Source: Antennarius striatus
Lineage: Eukaryota; Chordata; Actinopteri; Lophiiformes; Antennariidae
Direction of reading: 5' to 3'
Length of the DNA stretch: 64,000 nucleotides
Assembly: GCF_040054535.1 (NCBI RefSeq)
Contig: NC_090797.1
Coordinates: 12,285,501-12,349,500 of the forward strand
This document shows, one piece after another, positions 53,137 through 63,848 of the stretch. Every line of letters begins with the position of its first letter. Positions within the stretch are counted from its first letter, which is position 1. The notes below the pieces were generated by a model. The model saw only the letters and a list, made by a program, of their open reading frames with translations, had not been told where the DNA came from and made no database searches. The position numbers and the translations under genes are program-made.

Positions 53137-53392
53137 GCATGGGCACACTACGGCCCGCGGGCCATGTACGGCCCGGTAGGCTTTTATAATCCCACCAGAC
53201 TTTAAACTATATAACTAATTTCATGACAAATACAGTTATAAAATATTCTTTACAATAAGCCTTGCACATGCATGCTTTGCTGCCTGTTAAAGGTCAAAAC
53301 CTTTAATGTAATGGTTTATACATGTCATTTGCATTAGCTCAAATAAACAGTGCATCCATCTGCTCCTCAGCTGGCCCCCCTGTCCAATTTTA
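53137..53392. mobile_element. hAT-like non-autonomous element fragment
   Basis: The left end CATGGGCACACTACGGCCCG with GCGGGCC, and the right end CTGGCCCCCCTGTCCA, look like inverted hAT termini around a non-coding interior. Target duplications were not resolved. It differs from the 2173/47937 family. Confidence 0.5.
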
Positions 53393-54015
53393 GAACTCGC
53401 CTACTATCCTTCCAATTTTACCGAATCCATACTGACTAAAAACACATCAGAACCAGAGTTTGTTTGTAGTGTTTTCCTCTGATGAACGTATTTAAATGTG
53501 TCCTTAATTCTGCTGCTTTTTTATGCAAAATACAAAAATACACAACTCCCTAAAACAGCTGAACACCAGCTTTGGGCAGACAGCAGTGAATTATATTTTA
53601 GTTAAAGCCTTTTCAGATGCATTTTTACTGTGCTTCGAAATATTTCAGAAGGAACATATTTGTGTTTGACACACGTACTTATAATCTTTTCTTTTTTTTT
53701 AAGGAATGAGCTCTATCAGCCTTAGAGTAGCCAGATAATACTTTGATGTACAAAAATTATTGAATTAAACCACTTTCTGTCGTAGTTCCATGTGCATGTA
53801 CAAACATTCACAAAGTCCTTACTTTCAATTCAAATACTTGTGTCCTGAGATGTATTAAAATGGCCCACCAAGTTCATCCTTAATGCCTTCTGGTCACGTT
53901 CACAGAACACTCAGTGGGTGGAGGTCAGAACCACTTCTTCACTGCGGTGAGATCGTCTGAGCTCAGGTAGGGCTGCTGCTCTCCACCCATCAGCTGGAGT
54001 AAAGGAAACAAACTC

Positions 54016-57000
54016 CTACACCTGAGTCGCTGGATCCTGATTCATAGGTATCTGTTCTTCTGCTGGGTGCCGGGTCCTGTTGTCGTTCGACCTCCTGAAG
54101 GAAACGCATGAATGAACAATTACACGTGTACAAAACACAACCTTGACTTGTGGTATTTCAGCACATCGATAAGCGAGGTGTGACACAATTACTGACATAC
54201 AAAACTCAATCTCCACTTGTCATGTTTGAGTTTTTCTCACTTACCTTCGATAACACATGAAGCTGATTCCAATCACAGCAGAGACAATCAGAAGGGAAGC
54301 AATGATAATTAAAGTTGTCGTTGTGCTGCTAAGACCTGAGAAAATGAGACGCACAACCATTATTAAATGTTTATACTGCCACCAGCTCTCTGTGAGTAGA
54401 TCTGTCATAATTTTAATGACAATGTTAAAACTTACCGTGCATATGAAGATGATGTGTACTGTTGTTTGAAGGTTCTGCAGTCATTGAGGTTGATGACATC
54501 CCAATGCTTGTGTCAGTTGCGTTCGCAAAACCTAAAAAAGATGAATCAGTTATTAAAGAGCAGCTCCACCAAACCTACGAGGTATTACGATGTCAGGTAT
54601 CGGACGCTTGAATTGTTTTTCAGTTTTATTTTAAAAAAAATGAAGATAACCTTTTATATCAGAAGATGACATTAAAACACTGCTATAAGCTGCTGAGGAC
54701 AATGATGGTGGAAGTAGGGGCTGTTTGAGAAAATATTATCGTTAGTGCATGTTAACAAGCTATCTGCCTGTATTAGCATAGAAGAAGAATGAACGAATGA
54801 ATGAATGAATGAATTCATGAATGAATGAATGAATGAATTCATGAATGAATGAATTCATGAGTGTGTATGTTGTCAAGCCAGTGGAAAGAATGGAGTGAGG
54901 CAAAAAAAAAGTTTGGCCCAGGCAGTACACCACAATCAGTCAGAAAGTACTGACGTGTACCTTTGTCTTGAGGTAAGTTCACATGTGTATTTACTACATT
55001 ATGGGATGACTCAAACAGAATCTCAGAACAATCCATCCACCCATCTTCAACTGTTTATCCGTGGCCGGGTTGCGGGGGCAACAGTCTCAGGAAGGATGCC
55101 CATACTTCTCTCTCCCCAGACACCTCCTCCAGCTCCTCTGGGGGGGAGCCCGAGGGGTTCCCAGGCCAGTCACTCCGGCGTGTCCTAGGTCTTCCCCGAG
55201 GTCTCCTCCTGATAGGACATGCCTGGAAAACCTCCCCAGGGAGGCTTCCAGGAGGCATCCGGAACAGATGCCTGAGCCCCCTCAGCTGGCTCTGCTCGAG
55301 GCGGAGGAGCAGCGGCTCAACTCCGAGCTCCTCGCTGGTGACTGAGCTCCTCACCCTACCTCTAAGGGTGCACTCAGCCACTCTATGGAGGAAACTCATT
55401 TCAGCCGCTTGTATGCGGGATCTTGTCCTTTCAGTCATGAACCAAAGCTCATGACCATAGGTGAGAGTAGGAATGTAGATTGACTGGTAAATCGAGAGCT
55501 TCGTCTTGCGACTCAGCTCCTTCTTCACCTCAGTAGATCTACACAGCAACTGCATCACAGCAGAAGCTGCACCGATCCGTCTGTCAATCTCATGTTCCAT
55601 CCTTCCAACAGCCAACAGCACAACATCGTCTGCAAAGAGCAGAGATGAAATTCTTTGGTCCCCAAACCGGACTCCCTCCGCGTCCCGGCTGCACCTAGAA
55701 ATTCTGTCCATAAAGATTATAAACAGAACCGTTGATAGAGGGCAGCCCTGCTGGAGTCCAACATGCACCTGGAACAGGTCTGACTTACTGCTGACAATGC
55801 GAACCAAGCTCTGGCTTTGGTTACACAGGGACCGGACAGCCCTCAGCAAAGGGCCCCGAACCCCATACTCCCGAAGCACTCCCCGCAAGATACCACGAGG
55901 GACATGATCGAATGCCTTCTCCTGCTCCACAAAACACATGTGGGCTGGTTGGGCAAACTTCCATGAACCCTTGAGCACTCGACGTCGCCCGATGTGGCGC
56001 AACCGGGCCCCCACCCTGGAGCCAGGCCCTGGATTGGGGCTCGTATGCGAGCACCTGGTGGCTGGGCCTCTGCCCATGGGGCCCGGCCCGAAAGGACGAC
56101 GTGGGCCCAACCTCTAGTGGACTCACCACCCGCCGAGGAAACCATAGGGAGACAGGTCATTGGATTTTATTTATCAATCCATGCTTTTCAACCAACTAAG
56201 TTTCGATATATAGTGACAAAATTCACTTTCTGCGTTGAGAATAACAGGATGGTTTCTGCCACATGTGTTAGCCTCCAAACACTCGTGTTATTCTCCAAAC
56301 ACCACTCACTGAACTTTACACCCCTGATCGGGTTCCTGCATTCCTGCTGAATGCACAAATACAGTGTTATTATAATAATGACTGCTGTGGGACATGGACT
56401 GAGAAATCCCACACACACAAAGTAAAAGCTAAACAAAAAACAGATCCCCTCCCTCATATTGTCGGTAAAGTCTAATTTTACATCTAATTCCCACCTTAAA
56501 AAGTCAGACATTTCAAGTAATTATAATTATCAAAAAGTACACGGTATATTTAAGACATTTAATTATTTTATGGATCCACGATTATCCTGGGAAGCAGCAG
56601 AATAAATACAGCGGAGCTCTGATTTGGTGAGACAAAAATCAGAAAAAAGAATATGCAAGAGACATAAATGTTCCAAAGGTCAATGACTGTGTGTCAGCTT
56701 GTATATTATATTGGCTGCAGTGATATTTGTGTGAAAGATAATAAACAACATAAGACAGATGTTGATAGAGCCAGAAAGCAAGAACAATGGGAGTACAAAG
56801 GAGACTGCATTTCCCAGGGGGCAACATTGCACCTGGGTTATGAATCCCTCCACTCAGAAGATCTGCTCTCATTGGGTAAAAGACAATAAACTCCCACTCG
56901 GCAAGCAGATGTCTGCCTTCATCCCCGAGCTCCTTCTATCAGTTCACTCCCACACACAGTTACACCCATACACACATTCTTACACTGACTTACACACAGA

Positions 57001-59975
57001 CACACACTGAGCTTTTTTGTATGTATCTGTTATTACATTTATTTATTGAGGTATATTAATTGCCAGTTGATATTGCCACTGTTAATAAAATGTGTTACAT
57101 TTTAAAGAAGTTGGATTATTGTTCATAATTACTGTTATAAAGACTAGTTGTGAAGGTCAGTGTCCAAGATCCAGCTTCACTGGTGACTGAGACTAATAGC
57201 ATTTAGTTAGGGTTAGGTTAAAGGTTAGGGTTAAGGTTAGGGTTAAGGCTAGGGTTAGAGTTAGGCTTAAAGATAGGATTAGAGATAATGTTCGGGTTTG
57301 AGTTTAGGTTTAGGATTAGGTTTAGGATTAGGCTTTGGTTTACGGTTAAGGTTAAGGTTAGGGTTAGAGTTACGGTTAGGTTTAGAGTTAGGTTTATTTA
57401 TTCCATGTTTCCAGGGTGGTGCCATAAATTTATTGTAAATGTAAAAATATTGTAAATTGCTTAATCAATTAATCATTCATCCGCCTGTCCATCCATCCAC
57501 CCATCCATCCACCCACCCATCCATCCATCCATCCATCCATCCATCCATTTCTGTGAAGATGAGGGGACCTTAATCATGTTATCTTCTATCATTTTTCCAC
57601 CTTGCGGGTCACGGGTTACCTTGGAGCCCGATGCTACAAGAGGACTGACAAATCCTTCCAACTGTATGTCACTAATCCTTGAAGAGCATTGTCATCAGCT
57701 GTTAAACGCAATACTGCAAGAGCTGGAAGAATAAAACTGTTGCACAATGTTTACCAAGGGCTGACAGTTGATAGGACCTAATAGTATCTGACTTGTACTG
57801 CGTGAAAAGAAGTCTGTTTAAGATGGCAGCTTGTCGAAGTGTCTAAATTGTTCAGACAAATAGATCGAAACAGTTCAGTTCAACTCATACAAACATTTCT
57901 TAAAGCTTTATTCACCATCTACTGTACAGTATGTATGATTAAATCCTATTGTTGTTTTTAAAAAGTACTGAATGGTACAAGGATAGAATCTTCTAAAAAA
58001 CAGTCTGAAGACAAGTTTCTCATAAGTCAAGACTTAAGACTGTATCTATTAAATCAGATTTCATTTATTTAGAATAGACTAGTTTACAAGCCTTTTCTCT
58101 ACTTTTATACTTTGTATGTTTTCATGAACTACTTCCTAAATTATATGTCTGTTGTTAATCGATTTGATTAAATAAACATGTATGTGTCCCACATACTGTG
58201 ATTGGTTGGACGTTACTAAGAAATGTATGGGATTTACCCTGGGAGCCATCTGACCAGCGAGGGCCCTGGAGACTAGAGGAGGTTGAGTCTGGGTCTGTTT
58301 CCGTAGCAACTGAAGCAGAGATATTCCGAGTCTGCTGTTGGCTGGTGAGGACTGCTGCTGGAAAGAAAATTAATTAGTACTACTTGCAGTACTGTATATG
58401 GAAGTCTGACTGTGACTGATGTGGTACACAAATACTGAGTCAGCATTTTCCACACACACTCGCCATTGTGATAATTATCTAGTATGAAAAATACACTAAT
58501 AACAAAAAATAAAACAAACCTTAAGATTTTGTGTTAGTCTGTTTAATATTATTATTATTATTATTTTAACAACTGCTTTTACTCCTTGATGCTGGTAACA
58601 CTACTTTAGTGATGAGTACAAGCATAAAAACTGCTTCTTTATTGTGAGACACTACATTATCTATCACTATTTTATTTAAAGTAAAATTAACTTGTTTTGG
58701 TCAGTTGGGGTTAAAGTAGTTGGAAAACACAACATTGATATCATCACATTCTAAAATTTAATTCACAGAGATGAAGCAACATTAGGATTAATTTAGAGAT
58801 GTGTCCTGTAATTTGACAATGTCATTCTGTTCACTAGTCACTCCTAATTCAACTGTTTGGGTGTTTCCTGAACCCCTTTGCTCCATTAAGCTAAGTAGCC
58901 AGTCGTTTATATTTATGTATGTGCATAAATATGAAATTCTGTGTGTTTATGAACACATCAGCTTAAAACACTTTGATTGTGGCAGCTTGAAAGGCTGAAG
59001 GCAATATCTAATTGCAAGCCTGTGAAATAAACCGGTTAACTGGTTTATATTGATCTCTCACAGCACTTTTATTGTAACTATCTTTATCCTGATAGAACCA
59101 TTGTTGTGATTTCAAACATAATAGGTTGTACTCACATTAATTGTAAATATTTCATTTTTATTTACTTTGAATTAAACTGAAGATATTTTTTTTAAAATCA
59201 GTTATTGCTATTTTAATTAATCATAAAGTATAAATAATGGGTAAACCTACGGTGCATGTATTTCCATCATTTTCTGAAGAAGAAGAAGAACATTTAGTTT
59301 TTTAATGCCTTTGGGAGTTGATAAATTTTACACTCTTATGCATTACCTGGAGATCAGAATTAAAGAACGATTTACAAACAACATATTTTTCTAAAATAAT
59401 ATAATCTTCACTGCTAAACAGGTGAAAAGTTATTTGTTGTGGCTATCCCCTGCTACGAGAACAGTTTTTACATCAGTCACCAGCTAGTAGTGATGCAGCA
59501 GTGGAGTGAGAGATGATGGAGTGATTGGCAGCCACGTAGCAGCACCCTAGGGAGCAGTTTGTGGGTTTTGGTGCCTTGCTAAAGGGCACATTGGCAGTGC
59601 TCAGGAGCTGAATTGGCACCTCGCCTAGTGAACTGAGCTATTGCTGCCCAAAAAGCAAATGCGTTGTCGGCAGGATTCGAACCTGCGTGGGGAAACCCCA
59701 ATGGATTTCAAGTCCATCGCCTTAACCACTCGGCCACGACAACAAACACAACTAACGAACAAATTAAGTCGAGGCTCTCGTGGGAAACACAACTGCTGCA
59801 TGATTTATTATCAATGTTCATGCAACTGATATAATTATAATATTTAAGTCATTGCAGGGTGGAAAAGAAATTTCATTGCTATTAAAATGCAGGCAAATAA
59901 ATATTATGTACTTTAGATCAGAGTTTTCTTTTCAAAACTATCAGAACAACAACTGATCACATTCAGTAGCGTGTG

Positions 59976-60030
<55 letters not shown>

Positions 60031-61614
60031 ATGAACCTCCCCTGGTGAAACTCCATCCCAGAGCAGGAAACAGATAAAGAAAACAGCACAAGCAGGTATG
60101 AACACATAGTTTCATTGTCATTTTCATTTCACTCAGGTTCAGCTATCTGAAAACTGACTGAGGGGCTCCACCGCTTTGTTCTGGTGGGAGGGAAAACCCT
60201 TGTGGTTTATTCAAGCACCATGCTGGCTAAAACAATTGTGAGAATGCAAACACACACGTACATATGGGTACTATTGAGGTCAGAAAAACTGACAGGTTCC
60301 CGGTTCAGTAATAAACTGACAGAACTAGTTAACACCATTTTCATCTAAGATATTTGCATTTGAACTTACGTGTAACGCTGGTGTTTGGTAGCTGTGTTGT
60401 GGTTCTCATTGGATCACCTGAAACACAGTGAATGGTTTTAAAATTTTGTTCATTCGATGTAGTAAACAAAAACCACATACCTTTTGTCTTCAAGAAAAAC
60501 TATTACAATGGGAAAATGCATGGCATAAATCTGTAAGCCTTATGCAAGAAACTATGATCTATGGATATGGTGCAAACAGTTCTAGTTTTATGTTCTTATA
60601 ATAAAGCAATACCTCATTCCTTACACCTTGAGATTACCAGTGACTTTTTCTCCTTTATGCATTTATATTTTGTAAATTACATGAAATTAAAGAATCAAAT
60701 CTTACGTATACACTGAAGGGAGACTGGTGTCCACTGTGAAACTCTGTCATTTACCCTGCATCTGGTGAGACCTGAGGTTCCTGCCTTCCTCAGGTAACCT
60801 TTTATACACATGTAACGGAAAGTGGCGTTAATTTGGAAGCAGGTCCTTGGTGGAGTTTCAGTTAGACTCATGGTAGGGATTTCTGGGCATGAAGTATTGA
60901 GTTCATCTGGAAGAACAGAAACAAACAAAATTGCATGGCTTAAGTGAAACATGGATGCAGATATTCACACAAAGAATATCTGCATATTAAATATTAATAT
61001 TAAAATGGTTGACAGAACTTAATTTACTTTTAGTTTCTGCTGCCAAAAACAAAACAAAAAAAAAATCAATGAATGAGTGATCTTAATATTTTCCTTTTTC
61101 TCAGCAAGTCTAAACATAATATAGGAATAATGAGCTTTTTTAGAATTAATGTAATTCTGAAATATGCTTTATAGAGCATACTAGATTTACAATATTGGAA
61201 CACAATAATCGTTATCTCAGACACTGTATACTAGTATTCAATAGAATCTATTAGCTTATATTAGTACCTGGTTGTTGTTATAAATAAATAAATAGATAAA
61301 TAAATTAAAAAAACAATAGAAAATAAAAAAATTGGAAAACAAAACAAAACCAAAGCCTTGCGACACAGGGTTAGATTTCGCACAAAAAAAATAATGTTGC
61401 AGAGTAGAATCTGTAAATATAGAGCACTGTGTACTAAAGAGGTCTTGATCTCTATAACCTGTGTGGACCTTGTCCTAAGCTTAAACTAAAGATTCCTTAT
61501 AGAGGACACACTTTCATTCCTGACTCGGAGTGGGTTTATATTGGACTTACCGCAGCACCGAGCTCCAAACAGACACATCATCATAACACAAAATACAGGG
61601 GGAGGCAGATCCAT
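54016..61614 (-). CDS. il15ra: Interleukin-15 receptor alpha chain
   Basis: IL-15R alpha binds IL-15 through one sushi domain and presents it in trans to beta/gamma-chain-bearing lymphocytes. Seven exons join in frame: 61614-61551, 60906-60706, 60417-60370, 58357-58238, 54531-54436, 54335-54245 and 54094-54016. They total 699 nt, 232 aa (human 267). Exon 1 is a signal peptide ([17 protein letters not shown]). Exon 2 is a sushi domain with C28, C55, C71 and C87, plus [10 protein letters not shown] and W80..PVSLQCI, which closely follow the mammalian IL15RA pattern. An extra cysteine, C44, is present. N25-T-S and N48-A-T are glycosylation sequons. A Ser/Thr-rich stalk precedes the membrane segment (about residues 185-203) and a 29-residue cytoplasmic tail. 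A fish IL2RA/CD25-like identity is possible but less likely given the single sushi domain. Confidence 0.88.
54788..54860. repeat. (GAAT)n repeat with regular GAATTCATGAAT palindromes
   Basis: GAAT units are interrupted three times by GAATTCATGAAT-type motifs at intervals of about 28 and 20 bases, giving a higher-order pattern. Confidence 0.85.
55050..56150 (-). mobile_element. LINE (non-LTR retrotransposon) remnant with open reverse-transcriptase frame
   Basis: A 351-codon open frame (56110-55055) encodes a partial reverse transcriptase. It contains motif [10 protein letters not shown], the GLQQGCPLS block, the catalytic FADDVVLLA motif, then [20 protein letters not shown] and the tail [20 protein letters not shown]. 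The endonuclease and the first RT blocks are missing. After FADDVVLLA the frame jumps straight to [11 protein letters not shown], where related fish elements have several dozen more residues, so there is an in-frame internal deletion. The tail is also altered ([13 protein letters not shown]). It is a dead copy inside the il15ra intron, in the same orientation as the gene. The clade is not assigned. Confidence 0.85.
57203..57402 (+). repeat. Degenerate telomere-like minisatellite (GGTTAG/GGTTAA)
   Basis: About 200 bases of 5-7 bp units around GGTTAGGG, GGTTAAGG and GGTTTAGG. Several perfect TTAGGGTTA pieces occur, but no long perfect (TTAGGG)n array. Confidence 0.8.
57476..57548. repeat. (CATC)n microsatellite
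   Basis: Tetranucleotide CATC/CACC units, the last nine perfect. Confidence 0.9.
59662..59743 (-). tRNA. tRNA-Ser(UGA)
   Basis: The minus strand reads an 82-nt class II tRNA. Acceptor stem GTTGTCG pairs perfectly with CGACAAC. The D-arm carries TGGCCGAGTGGTTAAGGC (A-box like). The anticodon stem ATGGA/TCCAT encloses CTTGAAA with anticodon TGA (plus 59708-59710). The variable arm is TGGGG-TTT-CCCCA. The T-arm is GCAGG-TTCGAAT-CCTGC (B-box like), and the discriminator is G. There are no mismatches in the three stems checked. A T5 run eight bases after the 3' end (plus 59650-59654) fits a Pol III terminator. It is nested in an il15ra intron, in the same orientation. Confidence 0.93.
59971..60028. 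repeat. (GT)n microsatellite
   Basis: About 26 units in an il15ra intron. Confidence 0.95.
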
Positions 61615-62100
61615 CAGTTCTTCACAAAATCAAAATATGTTCACAAACAGATCACAACCGGCAGAGACATCATTACGCCGTGATTTCCTTCTGACACTTT
61701 GCTTGTCTCACTGACTTTCACTTTCTCTCCAATCCTAACATGAATGATATGCAGTGGGCGGATCACGGTGGACGACGTCAAACGCTTTTTCTCCCCTACG
61801 TCTTTCTCTGATTGGTTCAACCCGGGTCTTTTCCAAGTACGGGTGCCTGCAAACGTCAATTCTGTAGCTCTGAACTGTAGGCGCATTATGGCACATTTAA
61901 GAATTCTTGAAAAGCACTATGACAAAAAATGAATGAATGAATTTTTATTTATAAAATTTGTTATTTATACTATTCATACACAGGTATGTTATCCTATGAG
62001 AACAGATACTACGACAAAGCCTTTTTGTTTTGCAGAAATGTACCCATCCACAGTGAGGACTAAGTCTTCCTGCCGCTAGATGGCGGAAGAACATACATTT
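61615..62100. promoter_or_regulatory. Divergent promoter region of il15ra and rbm17
   Basis: The il15ra start (61614, minus) and the rbm17 leader (from about 62065, plus) are some 450 bases apart and diverge. Near il15ra is an interferon-type site (61714-61728). Near rbm17 is AGATGGCGG (62079-62087), a YY1-type core-promoter motif found just downstream of many housekeeping start sites. No TATA box is obvious. Confidence 0.5.
61714..61728 (-). promoter_or_regulatory. ISRE/IRF-binding-like site upstream of il15ra
   Basis: The minus strand reads AGAGAAAGTGAAAGT, matching the IRF/ISRE pattern GAAANNGAAA, about 100-115 bases upstream of the il15ra start codon. Interferon induction of IL15RA is known in mammals, so the site is plausible; occupancy is not shown. 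Confidence 0.5.
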
Positions 62101-62577
62101 ATTGTTGCTTGTGCTTCGGTCTGTTGTCGTTCTGATTTCCGTCTGGTACGTCGAGGAGCTAAGGCTACCTTGATTGTGCAGTTTTTATGTAGAAGGCACT
62201 TTTATGTAGTTATTATTCACGTACTTCTTGAACCGGTATGTTGAAAACAAATCAGAATAATGTTCATTCTTCTCGTTATTAAGTCTGAAAGGGGAAGTTA
62301 GCTTTAAGTAGCTATGTTAGCATTAGCCGACGTTAGCTAAATGAGTAATTAAGCACTGTAAGATAGCTTACTACATATGTAGCGTTTTTGCGTTTAATTT
62401 ACATGAAGTTTAAAAGATGAAAAGGTTTTCAGCTAGGCCTCTCTAATTAAATTAGCGTCGGTTTGTGTCCACGTGTTGAGAATTGATCCATAAGATCATT
62501 AAGACTGTGTCAAATGAAACTTGTAACCGTGTTTGTAGGAAACACAACGGCTGCCGGGCAGCAATGTCGCTATATGA
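62080..62577 (+). promoter_or_regulatory. Candidate rbm17 upstream ORF overlapping the main start
   Basis: ATG inside the YY1-type motif (62080) opens a frame that stays open for 52 codons to the predicted leader donor (62235). After splicing to 62539 it runs 12 codons more, to TGA at 62575-62577, overlapping the rbm17 ATG in another frame. It is expressed only if transcription starts upstream of 62080. Confidence 0.3.
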
Positions 62578-63817
62578 TGACCTCGGAGTTGGTGCCAGCG
62601 ACACCAAGACCGAAGGCTGGTCCAAAAACTTCAAGCTGCTGCAGTCACAGCTAAAGGTGAAGAAGGCGGCTCTTACCCAGGCTAAGGTAAGAATGTACAA
62701 GAGTAGCTACAATGGAACTCAGCAGGACATAGACCCCCCCAATCAGCCCAAATATTCCCCTTCAGTTCATTCAAGCCTTATTCAGAATCAACCTCATAGC
62801 ATTGGTCCTCAAGGACCAGGGTCAGAGAAGAAATTCCGATTTTAAGTTGTATTTATTCAAATCTGCACTGAAATTGTAATGTGTGTACGTGTAGTGATTG
62901 TTATTTTGTTTGTAGACCCAGCGGATGAAGCAGACCACTGTCTTAGCTCCAGTCATTGATTTGAAGAGAGGAGGCTCCAGTGATGACAGACAAATCACAG
63001 ACACTCCTCCACATTCAGCTGTTGGACTCAAGGTCTGTTTGATTGAAAATTTTCATGCTGCTTGAATCTTTTCCTTTGGTAAATCTTGCTGGAAAAAGAA
63101 TGAAAACATCACTTTTTAAAGTTAAGTATATGCTATTTGTTTGTAGTGACATAGTGGAAATCAATGCACAGTATTAGTATTTGTATAAACATAATTATAT
63201 CTGCATATAAATAATTTTCTCACTCTTACAATTTGAACTGGTCTATGTATTTTCTTACATCCCTCAGGAATCTGTACCTACTGGTTTCTCCTCTGGTGAC
63301 GTGCTGATTCCGTTGGCTGATGAGTATGATCCAATGTTCCCCAATGATTATGAGAAGGTGATGAAGCGACACCGGGAAGAACGACAGCGGCAGAGGGAGC
63401 AGGAGAGACAGAAGGAGATCGAGGAGAGAGAAAAGTATTGTCATGATCAGTAAAAGATTAACAGCAGCAGGGATTAAGAGGGAACTTAAACCAGGGGTCT
63501 AAAATAATAAATGCTGTTAAAAAGCTTGAAATAATTTATTCATCTACAAAACTGATGAACTTATTTCTGAATTTTGCTGAAATGGCGCCTAACCCTGAAA
63601 CTCTAACCCTAATTCTTATTTATCATGTAATATTATGTATGACAGTATATTACACTGGATGTTTTCAGGAGCACACAACTTTAACTCTTGAACTTGGTGT
63701 GTTGCAGGAGGAGAAAAGAAAGACACGATGGTGGAGCTCCCAGTGGTTTCTCTCGTTTCCCCACAGAAGGTGACTCGGATGAAGAGGAAGACTTTGAAAA
63801 AGAAAGGAGGAAAAGAA
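62564..63817 (+). CDS. rbm17: RNA-binding motif protein 17 (splicing factor SPF45), 5' part
   Basis: RBM17/SPF45 is a nuclear splicing factor that contacts spliceosomal ULM proteins through a C-terminal UHM domain. Four coding exons join in frame: 62564-62686, 62916-63032, 63268-63434 and 63708-63817, giving 172 residues plus one base. Landmarks nearly identical to mammals are MSLYDDLGV, KTEGWSKNFKLLQSQL, VLAPVIDLKRGGSSDDRQI, VLIPLADEYDPMFPNDYEKV and the charged RQRQREQERQKEIEEREKRR helix, followed by an acidic GDSDEEEDFEKERRKR stretch. The G-patch and UHM parts lie beyond the right edge (human protein about 401 aa). The start is in the second exon (from 62539); a leader exon probably ends at 62235 (donor GTATGT). 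Confidence 0.95.
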
Positions 63818-63848
63818 GTAAGTAATTTAGTATTTCATATATGATTAC

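Larger units (their letters stand above)
48661..54015. other. Intergenic region between the 3' ends of nudt5 and il15ra
   Basis: It holds the two convergent 3' UTRs, an L2-type tail (50571-50643), an (ATT)n tract and a hAT-like fragment (53137-53392). I recognise no other gene. Short open frames at 49580, 51171, 51606 and 52609 show no family resemblance or splice context. Confidence 0.6.
54532..58237 (-). other. il15ra intron with LINE, telomere-like and tetranucleotide repeats
   Basis: This intron separates the stalk exons. It contains a palindromic GAAT repeat (54788-54860), a LINE remnant (55050-56150), a TTAGGG-like minisatellite (57203-57402) and a CATC tract (57476-57548). No coding exon is seen in it. 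Confidence 0.7.
58358..60369 (-). other. il15ra intron carrying a tRNA-Ser gene
   Basis: It lies between the two stalk exons at 60417-60370 and 58357-58238. Besides the tRNA (59743-59662) it has a fish-repeat-like block at about 59475-59640 (GCCTTGCTAAAGGGCACATT) and a GT tract at 59971-60028. No other exon is needed to keep the reading frame. Confidence 0.7.

Noticed and set aside
57203..57402. True chromosome end
   Set aside because: Units are degenerate and unique sequence with genes continues on both sides.
57476..57548. CRISPR-like regular repetition
   Set aside because: Continuous tetranucleotide repeat without spacers, in vertebrate DNA.
60706..60906. IL2RA (CD25) rather than IL15RA
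   Set aside because: Only one sushi exon is present and the KAGTSGLT...W..PVSLQCI pattern follows IL15RA. A fish CD25-like paralogue cannot be wholly excluded.
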